Shown here in pieces: positions 8,595 to 17,347 of a DNA stretch of 64,000 nt. The notes beneath the pieces are model-generated. The model had not been told where the DNA came from, made no database searches, and saw only the letters and a program-made list of their open reading frames with translations. Source of the stretch: Escherichia sp. ESNIH1 (lineage in GTDB: Bacteria > Pseudomonadota > Gammaproteobacteria > Enterobacterales > Enterobacteriaceae); the NCBI GenBank assembly GCA_002918705.1, contig PQKR01000001.1, forward strand, positions 434,001-498,000, in the 5' to 3' direction. The position numbers and the translations under genes are program-made. Numbering within the stretch: the first letter of the stretch is position 1; every line of letters begins with the position of its first letter.

Positions 8595-9058
8595 TCGATT
8601 TTCTGCTGGCGCTGGCGCAGGACATGATCCTGGCGGCCATTCCCGCCGTTGGCTTTGCTATGGTCTTTAACGTGCCGCAGCGCGCCCTGCCCTGGTGTGC
8701 GCTGTTGGGCGCCATCGGCCACGGTGCGCGGATGGTGATGATGACCAGCGGCATCAACGCCGAATGGTCCACTTTCGTTGCCGCCATGCTGGTTGGCTGC
8801 ATTGGCATCCGCTGGTCACGCTGGTATCTTGCCCACCCTAAGGTCTTTACCGTCGCAGCGGTGATCCCGATGTTTCCAGGCATCTCGGCCTACACGGCGA
8901 TGATCTCTGCGGTCAAGATAGGCCATTTTGGCTATAGCGAAGCGATGATGATCCTGCTGCTGACTAACTTCCTGAAAGCGACGTCAATTGTTGCGGCGCT
9001 CTCCATCGGCCTGTCGGTGCCAGGATTATGGATCTACCGTAAGCGCCCCCGCGTTTGA
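8585..9058 (+). CDS. yjjB: Succinate exporter subunit YjjB (ThrE-type, small)
   Basis: The 157-residue partner of YjjP, composed almost entirely of membrane segments. It begins [20 protein letters not shown] and contains [23 protein letters not shown], typical of the ThrE C-terminal module. I start it at 8585 because this matches E. coli YjjB in length and N-terminus. It overlaps the end of yjjP, as expected for a two-gene operon. Confidence 0.94.
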   Translation: MGMIDFLLALAQDMILAAIPAVGFAMVFNVPQRALPWCALLGAIGHGARMVMMTSGINAEWSTFVAAMLVGCIGIRWSRWYLAHPKVFTVAAVIPMFPGISAYTAMISAVKIGHFGYSEAMMILLLTNFLKATSIVAALSIGLSVPGLWIYRKRPRV

Positions 9059-9123
9059 AGTTTGTGTTCTGCCTGCGCCGTGGTAATAATCCCTGTTCCT
9101 GTTGCGGCCAAAAAGAGGCGGAT

Positions 9124-9765
9124 GTGAAGCACGACGGCGTGTATTTACCGGAGAAACTGGACGAGTCCAGCCTGAAGGACAAAATTTTCACCAGTGCCAT
9201 TGAACTGTTTGCCGAGTATGGCCTGAACGGTGCCCGAATGGAGCAGATCGCCGAGAAGGCGGGCACCACTAAACGGATGGTGGTTTATCACTTTAAAACC
9301 AAAGAGAACCTCTATCTGCAGGTACTTGAGTACGTGTATACCCAGATCCGCGCCAGCGAAACGCGGCTCAACCTGACGCGCCTGCCGCCGGTAGAGGCGA
9401 TGGTGGAACTGGTGGAGAGCACCTTCGACTATCACGCTGCGCATCCCGATTTTATTCGCATTATCTGTATGGAGAACATGCAGCGCGGGCGCTATATGCA
9501 GCAGTCAGAGTATCTGCGCAAGGTTAACCGCAGCGCGCTGACCCTGCTGGAGGATATTCTACAGCGCGGCCAGCAAAAGCAGCTCTTCAGCCGCAGCGTG
9601 AACGCGCGCGACGTTCACCGATTGATGAGCAGCTTCAGCTTTCACTATGTGGCCAACAGCTACACCTTTACCCTGCTGTTTGAAGAGGGCGCGGATAGTC
9701 AGGCCCAGCAGGCACACTACCGTGCAATGGCGGTGCAGGTGGTATTGCGCTATGTGTGTCCCTGA
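9124..9765 (+). CDS. TetR/AcrR-family transcriptional regulator
   Basis: A 213-residue regulator with an N-terminal TetR helix-turn-helix: KIFTSAIELFAEYGLNGARMEQIAEKAGTTKRMVVYHFKTKENLY at roughly residues 20-65. The C-terminal ligand domain includes a conserved HPDFIRIICMENMQRGRYM stretch. I prefer the GTG at 9124 because GAGG lies 5 bases upstream; the frame is open back to a TTG at 9055 that overlaps yjjB and lacks a site. The ligand and targets are unknown. It lies between yjjB and ohrR, an insertion relative to E. coli. Confidence 0.85.
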   Translation: MKHDGVYLPEKLDESSLKDKIFTSAIELFAEYGLNGARMEQIAEKAGTTKRMVVYHFKTKENLYLQVLEYVYTQIRASETRLNLTRLPPVEAMVELVESTFDYHAAHPDFIRIICMENMQRGRYMQQSEYLRKVNRSALTLLEDILQRGQQKQLFSRSVNARDVHRLMSSFSFHYVANSYTFTLLFEEGADSQAQQAHYRAMAVQVVLRYVCP

Positions 9766-9802
9766 AGGATCGACGCGCGTCACAAAAATATAACTTGCAA
9801 TT

Positions 9803-9815
9803 AAATCGTGCACTA
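9803..9815 (+). promoter_or_regulatory. Putative OhrR operator upstream of ohrR
   Basis: AAATCGTGCACTA lies 15 bases before ohrR. A closely similar sequence (11 of 13 bases) occurs upstream of ohr at 10350-10362. A shared motif before a regulator and its expected target suggests autoregulation and co-repression by OhrR. Confidence 0.5.
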
Positions 9816-9829
9816 CCTATATTCATCTC

Positions 9830-10285
9830 ATGAAGACGAAATCGACGGCTCCGGCGGATGCGCCGCTGGCCCTGAATAACCAGCTCTGCTTTGCGCTCTA
9901 CTCCGCAAACCTGGCGCTGAACAAACTCTACCGGCAGCTGCTGGCTCCGTTAGGCCTCACCTACCCGCAATACCTGGTGATGCTGGTACTGTGGGAGCGG
10001 GACGATATCACCGTGTCAGAGATTGGCGAGCAGCTGTTTCTCGACTCTGCCACCCTGACGCCGCTGCTGAAGCGTCTGGAGAGCGCCGGGCTGATTGTTC
10101 GCCAGCGCTCGCGCCAGGACGAACGCCAGGTGGCCGTCACCCTGACCGAATCGGGACGGGCGCTGCATGAGAAGGCGCTTACTATTCCGGAATCGGTACG
10201 CTGCGCCGCGGCGTGCGATACCGATTCACTGGCCGCTCTTCAGCACGAGCTGGAGACGCTGCGCCACCAGCTCCACAAAGCATAG
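9830..10285 (+). CDS. ohrR: MarR-family organic-peroxide sensor OhrR
   Basis: OhrR represses ohr until a reactive cysteine is oxidised by organic hydroperoxides. The 151-residue protein contains the sensing Cys in [19 protein letters not shown] near residue 21, and the MarR winged helix ([29 protein letters not shown], then [12 protein letters not shown]). Extra Cys residues near 124-129 could form the disulfide partner of a two-cysteine OhrR. It is followed in the same direction by ohr, and its stop lies inside a 16-bp tandem duplication. Confidence 0.92.
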   Translation: MKTKSTAPADAPLALNNQLCFALYSANLALNKLYRQLLAPLGLTYPQYLVMLVLWERDDITVSEIGEQLFLDSATLTPLLKRLESAGLIVRQRSRQDERQVAVTLTESGRALHEKALTIPESVRCAAACDTDSLAALQHELETLRHQLHKA

Positions 10286-10306
10286 ATTTTACAAAGCATA
10301 GATTTT
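10275..10306 (+). repeat. 16-bp tandem duplication spanning the ohrR stop codon
   Basis: ACAAAGCATAGATTTT occurs twice back to back (10275-10290 and 10291-10306). The first copy encodes the last residues and stop of OhrR. Confidence 0.9.
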
Positions 10307-10349
10307 ATAAGGTATAGCGCCGTCCCTGACGGCCTTATGCGTAACATAT

Positions 10350-10372
10350 AAATAGCGCACTATTTTATAGTG
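10350..10372 (+). promoter_or_regulatory. Overlapping palindromes upstream of ohr, putative OhrR operator
   Basis: AAATAG-CGCA-CTATTT (10350-10365) is a perfect 6-4-6 inverted repeat. It overlaps a second perfect repeat, CACTAT-TTT-ATAGTG (10358-10372). The first half matches the motif before ohrR. The ohr start is 35 bases downstream. Confidence 0.55.
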
Positions 10373-10407
10373 AATATATCGATAACAGCGAAAGTAAGGA
10401 ACCTGCC

Positions 10408-10836
10408 ATGTCTTTAGAAAAAGTCGTTTACACCGCAAAAGCCAAAGCAACCGGTGGCCGTGACGGCCGCGCCACCTCTTCTGATGGCGTGCTGGACGTG
10501 CAGCTGGGCGTGCCGAAAGAGATGGGCGGCATGGGCGGTAACGTCACTAACCCGGAGCAGCTGTTTGCGGCTGGCTACTCCGCCTGCTTCCTCGGTGCGA
10601 TGAAGTTTGTCTCCTCCCGCGACAAAATCGCGATGCCAAAAGAGGCCTTTGTTGAAGGCGAAGTGGGTATCGGGCCGTTGCCGACCGGTTTTGGTATCGA
10701 AGCTAAGCTGAATATCCACCTGCCGGGTATGGACGCGGCTGAAGCGCAGAAGCTGGTCGATGCAGCGCATATCGTCTGCCCTTACTCCAACGCCACCCGC
10801 AACAACATCGACGTGACGCTGAATATCATCGCCTGA
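10408..10836 (+). CDS. ohr: Organic hydroperoxide resistance peroxiredoxin Ohr
   Basis: Ohr reduces organic and fatty-acid hydroperoxides in the cytoplasm using lipoylated proteins. The 142-residue length is typical of the OsmC/Ohr family. Both redox cysteines are present: the peroxidatic Cys in [12 protein letters not shown] (about residue 60) and the resolving Cys in [14 protein letters not shown] (about residue 124). The start has a TAAGGAA ribosome site. It lies downstream of ohrR with its own palindromic promoter region and ends before a strong hairpin. Confidence 0.96.
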   Translation: MSLEKVVYTAKAKATGGRDGRATSSDGVLDVQLGVPKEMGGMGGNVTNPEQLFAAGYSACFLGAMKFVSSRDKIAMPKEAFVEGEVGIGPLPTGFGIEAKLNIHLPGMDAAEAQKLVDAAHIVCPYSNATRNNIDVTLNIIA

Positions 10837-10845
10837 TAGTTAGCA

Positions 10846-10875
10846 AGGCCGGGCGGCCCAGCGCTTGCCCGGCCT
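10846..10875. terminator. Hairpin after ohr (terminator or REP-like)
   Basis: AGGCCGGGC and GCCCGGCCT form a perfect 9-bp stem with a 12-base loop, just after the ohr stop. No T-run follows, so it may be a REP-type mRNA-stabilising element rather than an intrinsic terminator. Confidence 0.6.
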
Positions 10876-10958
10876 ATAAAAGCGCCCCCTCTCTGTGCTA
10901 CTATGAGCACATATCACCCGCGGATCTTTCCGCTCTGTTTTTAGCTTGAGATAGCGCT

Positions 10959-11498
10959 ATGTCTTCCAGAATCCTCTCCACCAATGTCATCGGTATCGAC
11001 GCGTTTATGCACGATCACGCCCGCGTCCTGACCCAGTCCCGTGAGGGGACGGTGGCCGTTTTTGCTGATAACGCTCCGGCGTTTTATGCCCTGACGCCCG
11101 CGCGCCTGGCACAGCTGCTGGAACTGGAAGCCCGATTGCAGCGCCCGGCCAGCGATATTGCGCTCGATCAGCAGTTCTTTAGCGAGCCGCCCGACGCACC
11201 GCCCAGCGTGCCGATGGGGAAATTCCCCATGTACGCAGGCTGGCAGCCGGACGCCGATTTCCAGCGCCTTGCCGCCCTGTGGGGGATCGGCCTGAGCCAG
11301 CCCGTTACCCACGAGGAGCTGGCCTCGTTTGTCACCTACTGGCAGGCCGAGGGGAAGGTGTTCCACCATATGCAGTGGCAGCAGAAGCTGGCCCGCAGCG
11401 TGCAGATTGGCCGTGGCGCCGTTAAGCGCGAGCGTGATATCAATGTCTTTTCACAGCCGGATACAGAGATTCCCCAAGGATTTCGAGGTGCTAAATGA
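10959..11498 (+). CDS. dnaT: Primosomal protein DnaT
   Basis: DnaT joins PriA-PriB on forked DNA to allow DnaC-mediated DnaB loading during replication restart. The 179-residue protein matches E. coli DnaT at both ends ([42 protein letters not shown]). It also carries the conserved C-terminal single-strand-binding region [26 protein letters not shown]. It overlaps dnaC by 4 bases (ATGA), giving translational coupling. Confidence 0.97.
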   Translation: MSSRILSTNVIGIDAFMHDHARVLTQSREGTVAVFADNAPAFYALTPARLAQLLELEARLQRPASDIALDQQFFSEPPDAPPSVPMGKFPMYAGWQPDADFQRLAALWGIGLSQPVTHEELASFVTYWQAEGKVFHHMQWQQKLARSVQIGRGAVKRERDINVFSQPDTEIPQGFRGAK

Positions 11499-12232
11499 AA
11501 GATGTCGGCGAAATGATGAAGCGTTTGCAAAAGATGATGCCTGCCCATGTGAAACCGGCGTTTACCACCGGCGAAGAGCTGCTGGCCTGGCAAAAAGAGC
11601 AGGGTGAGATCCGCTCGGCAGCGATTGCCCGGGAAAACCGGGCAATGAAGATGCAGCGCACCTTTAACCGCTCTGGCATCCGTCCTCTGCATCAGAACTG
11701 CTCTTTTGAAAACTATAAGGTCGAAAACGAAGGGCAGATGAATGCCCTGAGCCAGGCGCGTCAGTACGTTGAGGAGTTTGACGGCAACATCGCCAGCTTT
11801 ATCTTCTCCGGTAAGCCCGGTACCGGCAAAAACCATCTTGCGGCGGCTATCTGCAACGAGCTGCTGCTGCGCGGGAAGTCGGTGCTGATTATCACCGTGG
11901 CCGACATTATGTCCGCCATGAAGGATACTTTCACTAATCGTGAAACGACCGAAGAACAGCTCCTGAACGATCTTAGCAATGTAGATCTGTTAGTTATCGA
12001 CGAAATTGGCGTTCAAACCGAATCGCGCTATGAAAAAGTGATCATTAATCAGATTGTCGATCGCCGTTCCTCCTCCAAGCGTCCAACGGGTATGCTGACG
12101 AACCACAACATTGAGCAAATGACGCGACTGCTCGGCGAACGCGTGATGGATCGTATGAAGTTGGGCGATAGTCTGTACATTATCTTCGACTGGGATAGCT
12201 ACCGTAGCCGCGTCACCGGCAAAGAGTATTAA
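11495..12232 (+). CDS. dnaC: DNA replication helicase loader DnaC
   Basis: DnaC is the AAA+ loader that opens the DnaB hexamer and delivers it to single-stranded DNA. The 245-residue protein has an N-terminal DnaB-interaction region, a Walker A motif [11 protein letters not shown] near residues 105-115, Walker B LLVIDEIG near 165-172, and a sensor region [20 protein letters not shown]. It is co-transcribed with dnaT. Confidence 0.98.
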   Translation: MKDVGEMMKRLQKMMPAHVKPAFTTGEELLAWQKEQGEIRSAAIARENRAMKMQRTFNRSGIRPLHQNCSFENYKVENEGQMNALSQARQYVEEFDGNIASFIFSGKPGTGKNHLAAAICNELLLRGKSVLIITVADIMSAMKDTFTNRETTEEQLLNDLSNVDLLVIDEIGVQTESRYEKVIINQIVDRRSSSKRPTGMLTNHNIEQMTRLLGERVMDRMKLGDSLYIIFDWDSYRSRVTGKEY

Positions 12233-12304
12233 GAGCTTTCCTGGCGCGGCCTGCCGGGTGTCCCGTTATATACTGACGCGACTTATCCTGACGGGTTATA
12301 CCAT

Positions 12305-12805
12305 ATGAAATCAGCTAAACGTTTACTGTGCAGCGTCGCGATCGCCAGCGCTCTGCTCTCTTCCCTCTCTCACGCCGCTACCTGGCAGGAGCAGCTGAAC
12401 AGCGCAGCGACCCAGCTGAGCCAGAACGCAGGTTCCACCACCTCAAACCAGCAGAGTGGCACCTCGCTCTCCGCCCTTGGCGGCCTGCTGAACGGCGGTA
12501 ACCAGGCGCTGAGCGCCGATACCATGAATAATGCCGCGGGCATCATGGGATACTGTGCCAAAAACAAGCTGGCTTCGGTAACCAGCGCGGAGAATATCAA
12601 AAGTCAGGTGCTGGAGAAGCTGGGCCTGAGCGCGCCGGAGCAGAAGGAAGACACCAACTTCCTCGAAGGTCTTCAGGGGATGCTGAACACCAAAGACGGT
12701 GAGCAGCTTAACCTGAACAATATCGGCAGCACGCCGCTGGCGGAGAAGGTGAAAACCAAAGCCTGCGACCTGGTGCTGAAGCAGGGCATGAACTTCCTCT
12801 CCTGA
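12305..12805 (+). CDS. yjjA: DUF2501 periplasmic protein YjjA
   Basis: A 166-residue protein with a clear signal peptide (MKSAKRLLCSVAIASALLSSLSHA, cleavage after Ala24) followed by a Ser/Thr/Gln-rich soluble region and one conserved Cys pair (GYCAKNKL and TKACDLVL). It matches YjjA in length and position between dnaC and opgB. Function is unknown; E. coli YjjA is described only as a putative periplasmic protein. It has its own 70-base upstream gap, so it may be transcribed separately. Confidence 0.88.
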   Translation: MKSAKRLLCSVAIASALLSSLSHAATWQEQLNSAATQLSQNAGSTTSNQQSGTSLSALGGLLNGGNQALSADTMNNAAGIMGYCAKNKLASVTSAENIKSQVLEKLGLSAPEQKEDTNFLEGLQGMLNTKDGEQLNLNNIGSTPLAEKVKTKACDLVLKQGMNFLS

Positions 12806-13007
12806 TTATGACACCTTAGCGCGTCTGCTCACCCTGCAAGGCAGGCGCGTCTCCCCTTCGAAATGAGACATCGCTCATAAAACCCCCCTCTCTAAACCTT
12901 TTCTTAATAGAATGTAGTGAGTGTGACGCTAGAATTGCAGCTATGTGAATTCGCCATTACAGTGTTTTCCCTGCAACATTCCGGCTGCTGCTATTGAGGA
13001 TCGACCG

Positions 13008-15299
13008 TTGTCTGAATTTCTCTCTCTTGTCCTGTTTATTGCCTCGATAGCTATCTACTCTCTGAAGGCAGGCCGCAATACCTGGTGGTTTACCGCTATC
13101 CTTGCCGTGCTGGGCCTGTTTGTGGTGCTTAATATTGCCCTCTACGCCAGCGACTACTTTACCGGCGATGGCATTAACGACGCGGTGCTCTATACCATCA
13201 CCAATAGCCTGACCGGCGCCGGCGTGAGCAAGTATATTCTGCCGGGCGCGGCACTGGTTATTGGCCTGCTGGCGCTCTTTTTTGCCCTCGGCTGGATCCT
13301 GCGCCGTCGTCGCCATCATCCGCTGCACGTCGGCTATAGCCTGCTGGCACTGCTGCTGGCCCTGGGCTCGGTGGATGCCAGCCCGGCTTTCCGCCAGATC
13401 ACCGAGCTGGTTAAGTCCCAGTCCCGGGCGGGGGATCCAGACTTCGCGGTCTGGTATAAAGAGCCCGCAAAAAGCATTCCGCAGCCGGCCCTTAACCTGG
13501 TCTATATCTATGGCGAGAGCCTGGAGCGCACCTACTTTGATAACGATGCCTTTCCTGGCCTGACGCCGGAGCTGGGCGCCCTGAAAAATGAGGGGCTGGA
13601 TTTTACCCACACCGCGCAGCTGCCGGGCACCGACTACACCATTGCCGGGATGGTCGCCTCCCAGTGCGGCATTCCGCTGTTTGCGCCCTTCGAGGGTAAC
13701 GCCTCGGCCTCGATGTCGAGCTTCTTCCCGCACAACCTCTGCCTCGGCGATATCCTGAAGAACTCCGGGTATGAGAACCACTTCGTGCAGGGGGCAAACC
13801 TGCGCTTTGCCGGGAAAGATGTGTTTTTAAAATCCCACGGTTTTGACCACCTTATTGGTGCCGAGGAGCTGAAAGGCCGCGTCGCCGATCCGACCTACCG
13901 CAACGACTGGGGCTTCTACGACGACACCGTGCTGGACGAGGTGTGGCAGCAGTATCAGCAGCTCTCTCAGAGCGGCAAGCGCTTCTCGCTCTTTGCTCTG
14001 ACTGTGGATACCCATCACCCGGACGGCTTTGTCTCGCGCAGCTGTGAACGGAAAAGCTACACCATCGACGGGAAAGCGAACCAGTCCTTTAGCGCGGTTA
14101 CCTGTAGCCAGCAGCATATCGCCGCGCTGATCAACAAGATCAAAGCCTCACCGTGGTTTAAAGATACGGTGATTGTGGTCTCCTCCGATCATCTGGCGAT
14201 GAATAACACCGCCTGGAAGTACCTTAGCAAGCAGGATCGTAACAACCTCTTCTTTGTTCTACGTGGCGACCAGCCTGCCCAGGACGTCATCGGGCTGAAA
14301 CGCAACACGATGGATAACGGCGCCACGGTGCTGGATATTCTCGGTGGGGATAACTTCCTCGGTCTCGGACGCAGCAGCCTCTCCGGTCAGTCGCTCTCCC
14401 AGTCGTTCCTGAACATGAAGGAGAAGGTGCTGGCGTGGAAGCCGGATATCATTCGCCTGTGGAACTTCCCGAAAGAGATGAAGGCGTTTACCGTCGAGCG
14501 CGACAAGGAGATGATCGCCTTCTCCGGCAGTCGTTTCCGCCTGCCGCTGCTGATCCGGGTCTCGGACCAGCGCATAGAGCCGCTGCCGGAGAGCGAGTAC
14601 TCCGCGCCGCTGCGCTTCCAGCTCGCCGACTTTGCGCCACGGGATAATTTTGTCTGGGTAGACCGCTGCTACAAGATGGCGCAGATGTGGGCCCAACAGC
14701 TGGCGCTCTCTACCGACTGGTGCGTATCCCAGGGCCAGCTGGGCGGTCAGCAAAGGGTGCAGCACGTCGACAGCGCGCAGTGGCAAGGCAAAACCGCGTT
14801 TAAGGATACGGTCATCGACACCGCGCGCTATCAGCGCAACGTGGATATGCTCAAAGTGGTGGATAACGACGTTCGCTACAAGGCGGACAGCTTTATCTTC
14901 AACGTGGCGGGCGCCCCGGAAGAGGTGAAGCAGTTCAGCGGCATCTCACGCCCGGAGAGCTGGGGCCGCTGGTCCAACGCGCAGCTCGGTGATGAAGTGA
15001 AGATTGAGTACAACGCGCCGCTGCCGGAGAGTTTCGATCTGGTGATTACTGCTAAAGCCTATGGCCCGAACGCCAATAAGCCGATCCCGGTGCGGGTAGG
15101 TGATAGCGAGCAGACACTAACTTTAGGCAACGAGATCTCTACCACTACGCTGCGGTTCCATAATCCGTCCCGCAGCAATACGCTGACCATTGTGCCGCCG
15201 GATCCGCAGTCAACGAACGAAGGGAATATCCTCGGCCACTCGCCGCGCAAGTTAGGGATTGGGATGGTGGAGATTAAGGTGGTAAAAACCGAGGGCTAG
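13008..15299 (+). CDS. opgB: Phosphoglycerol transferase I (OpgB/MdoB)
   Basis: OpgB transfers phosphoglycerol from phosphatidylglycerol to osmoregulated periplasmic glucans. With a TTG start at 13008 the protein is 763 residues, exactly the E. coli length. GAGGA lies 7 bases upstream and the sequence begins [10 protein letters not shown], where E. coli MdoB also starts. A longer frame to 12945 is possible but less likely. Four membrane segments occupy residues 1-150, then a periplasmic sulfatase/alkaline-phosphatase-fold domain with [31 protein letters not shown] and [11 protein letters not shown] metal/active-site regions. It converges with tsr across a REP element. Confidence 0.96.
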   Translation: MSEFLSLVLFIASIAIYSLKAGRNTWWFTAILAVLGLFVVLNIALYASDYFTGDGINDAVLYTITNSLTGAGVSKYILPGAALVIGLLALFFALGWILRRRRHHPLHVGYSLLALLLALGSVDASPAFRQITELVKSQSRAGDPDFAVWYKEPAKSIPQPALNLVYIYGESLERTYFDNDAFPGLTPELGALKNEGLDFTHTAQLPGTDYTIAGMVASQCGIPLFAPFEGNASASMSSFFPHNLCLGDILKNSGYENHFVQGANLRFAGKDVFLKSHGFDHLIGAEELKGRVADPTYRNDWGFYDDTVLDEVWQQYQQLSQSGKRFSLFALTVDTHHPDGFVSRSCERKSYTIDGKANQSFSAVTCSQQHIAALINKIKASPWFKDTVIVVSSDHLAMNNTAWKYLSKQDRNNLFFVLRGDQPAQDVIGLKRNTMDNGATVLDILGGDNFLGLGRSSLSGQSLSQSFLNMKEKVLAWKPDIIRLWNFPKEMKAFTVERDKEMIAFSGSRFRLPLLIRVSDQRIEPLPESEYSAPLRFQLADFAPRDNFVWVDRCYKMAQMWAQQLALSTDWCVSQGQLGGQQRVQHVDSAQWQGKTAFKDTVIDTARYQRNVDMLKVVDNDVRYKADSFIFNVAGAPEEVKQFSGISRPESWGRWSNAQLGDEVKIEYNAPLPESFDLVITAKAYGPNANKPIPVRVGDSEQTLTLGNEISTTTLRFHNPSRSNTLTIVPPDPQSTNEGNILGHSPRKLGIGMVEIKVVKTEG

Positions 15300-15327
15300 A
15301 GGCCCCCGGTTGGGTAGGATCGTAACG

Positions 15328-15358
15328 TAGGCCGGGTAAGCGCAGCGCCACCCGGCGT
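15328..15358. repeat. REP element between opgB and tsr
   Basis: GCCGGGT (15331-15337) and ACCCGGC (15350-15356) flank the same GCGCAGCGCC centre seen after rsmC. It lies in the 68-base gap between two convergent genes and may protect both mRNA ends. Confidence 0.8.
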
Positions 15359-15367
15359 TATTACAAC

Positions 15368-17035
15368 TTAGAAGGTTTCCCAGTTATCACCCGCGTCGGC
15401 GACGGCTGGTTTACGGGTTGCCAGCGGCGCTGAGGCTTTGGCGATGATAGCCTGGTCGCGGGCCTCTTTACGCTGATCCTGCATAATGCGGAACACCGCT
15501 ACGGCCTGGGTCAGACGGCTCGCCTGCTCTTCCAACGCGGCTGCCGCTGCGGCAGACTCCTGCACCAGCGAGGCGTTCTGCTGGGTGACGCGATCCATCT
15601 CGGCAACCGCCAGACCCACCTGGTCGATACCGCGGCTCTGCTCGTCGGAAGCAGAGGCGATTTCGCCCATGATGTCTGTTACGCGGGTAACCGCATTGAC
15701 GATCTCGTCCATCGTCTCACCGGCGCTCTCTACCAGCGTTGAGCCAAGCTCTACGCGGCCTACGGAGTCTTCGATCAGGCTCTTGATTTCGCGAGCGGCC
15801 TGGGCGCTGCGCTGGGCCAGGTTACGCACTTCCCCTGCGACCACCGCAAAACCACGGCCCTGTTCACCGGCACGCGCTGCTTCTACCGCGGCGTTCAGCG
15901 CCAGGATGTTGGTCTGGAACGCGATGCCGTCGATCACGCTGATGATGTCAGCGATTTTCTGCGAGCTACCGGCGATGTCGCGCATGGTCTGCACCACGTT
16001 ATCCACCACTTTACCGCCCTTCTGCGCGGTCTCAGAGGCGCTGAGCGCCAGATGGCTCGCCTGGCGGGCGTTTTCGGCGTTCTGCTTCACGGTCGCAGTC
16101 AACTCTTCCATGCTCGCAGCGGTCTCTTCCAGAGAGGCAGCCTGCTGCTCGGTACGGGAGGAGAGATCGTTGTTGCCCATCGCGATTTCGCTTGCGCCAC
16201 TGTAGATCTCGTTCGCACCGGTACGTACGGTACCTACGGTACGCATCAGCTCGCCCTGCATGTGGCGCAGGCTTTCCGCCAGCTGACCCATTTCGTTAGC
16301 GCCGTGCACGTCAATCTTCTGCACCAGATCGCCACCGGCGATATGGCGGATGCTCTCCACCAGACGGTTAAGCGGGGAGATCAGCACGTTTTTGATGCCG
16401 AACCAGACGGCAACGATCACCGCCAGCACTGCCAGCAGGACGCCAATAATGATCCAGATAGCCATGCTGTAGGAGCTGTTGTTGTCTGCAACGGCGAGAT
16501 CGTACAGCTTGTCATTCTGCTGCAGGAACTCAACGTACTGCTTCTCGAATCCATCCTGATAGCCCTGGGTCGGCTGATCGAAGAATTCGTTGATTTTGCC
16601 TGCGCCCAGCAGCTGGATAAGCTCAGCCAGCGCACCGTGATAGATATCGTACTGGCGCTTGATCTCCTGGGTTAAGGCTTCGTTCTGACGCGGATCGTGC
16701 GGCAGCGTCTGATACTCATTCCAGTGCAGCTCCGCCTGCTTCAGGGAGGCGCTGGCAGTCTGCATCAGCTCGGCGACGGTGGTGCCGCTGCCGATGTTGT
16801 TCTGATCCATCATGTAGCGGATCCCGGCACGGTTAAGCGTGTTACGGGTCTGCAGCAGGGCAACCCAGCTGCCGTTGAGCGTAGACTGCTGCTCACGGAT
16901 GGTTTGCAGAACGGTGAAGTTATCTTTGTCGTGTTTCAGCGCACTGAAGAACAGTCCGCCGGAGGTGATTTGTAACAGGCCAAATAGTGCAAGGACCAGA
17001 AGTAAACTGGTCACAATTTTGATACGGTTTAACAT
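15368..17035 (-). CDS. tsr: Methyl-accepting chemotaxis protein, serine receptor Tsr
   Basis: An inner-membrane chemoreceptor for serine and other stimuli that controls CheA. The 555-residue protein has TM1 at about 7-30 and a periplasmic four-helix domain with the ligand loop [19 protein letters not shown] near 60-78. TM2 lies at about 190-213, followed by a HAMP domain and a signalling hairpin with the invariant tip around [27 protein letters not shown]. The C-terminal NWETF pentapeptide tethers CheR/CheB. A sigma-28 promoter lies upstream. Confidence 0.96.
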   Translation of the reverse strand: MLNRIKIVTSLLLVLALFGLLQITSGGLFFSALKHDKDNFTVLQTIREQQSTLNGSWVALLQTRNTLNRAGIRYMMDQNNIGSGTTVAELMQTASASLKQAELHWNEYQTLPHDPRQNEALTQEIKRQYDIYHGALAELIQLLGAGKINEFFDQPTQGYQDGFEKQYVEFLQQNDKLYDLAVADNNSSYSMAIWIIIGVLLAVLAVIVAVWFGIKNVLISPLNRLVESIRHIAGGDLVQKIDVHGANEMGQLAESLRHMQGELMRTVGTVRTGANEIYSGASEIAMGNNDLSSRTEQQAASLEETAASMEELTATVKQNAENARQASHLALSASETAQKGGKVVDNVVQTMRDIAGSSQKIADIISVIDGIAFQTNILALNAAVEAARAGEQGRGFAVVAGEVRNLAQRSAQAAREIKSLIEDSVGRVELGSTLVESAGETMDEIVNAVTRVTDIMGEIASASDEQSRGIDQVGLAVAEMDRVTQQNASLVQESAAAAAALEEQASRLTQAVAVFRIMQDQRKEARDQAIIAKASAPLATRKPAVADAGDNWETF

Positions 17036-17065
17036 GTTTTCTCATTCCTTTAGAGGGATAACAGA

Positions 17066-17092
17066 TTTTCGGCCTGGAACAGGAAAACTTTA
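17066..17092 (-). promoter_or_regulatory. Sigma-28 (FliA) promoter of tsr
   Basis: On the minus strand TAAA (17092-17089), 15 bases, then GCCGAAAA (17073-17066) matches the flagellar consensus TAAA-N15-GCCGATAA with one mismatch. The tsr start is about 30 bases downstream. Confidence 0.85.
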
Positions 17093-17347
17093 CCGAATAG
17101 TTGTGCGTCACGCCGTGGTCAGGCCTGCTGGTTGAGCGTTGAGCCAGTGATCCGCATCACACTCTTTTTCCCGTTCACGCCCCGTTAAAACCGCTTATCG
17201 CTCTCCAGCGACCGCTTACCCCTCACATTCAACCGCTCGGCCACTTATTGCCCGTTTTCTACCCGCCGTTTGCCATGATCCTCAGGGAAAATTTATCAAT
17301 TTAACGCCTCCTACTCCTGTAATCTTTTTCATATAGCCAGGTCTGAT

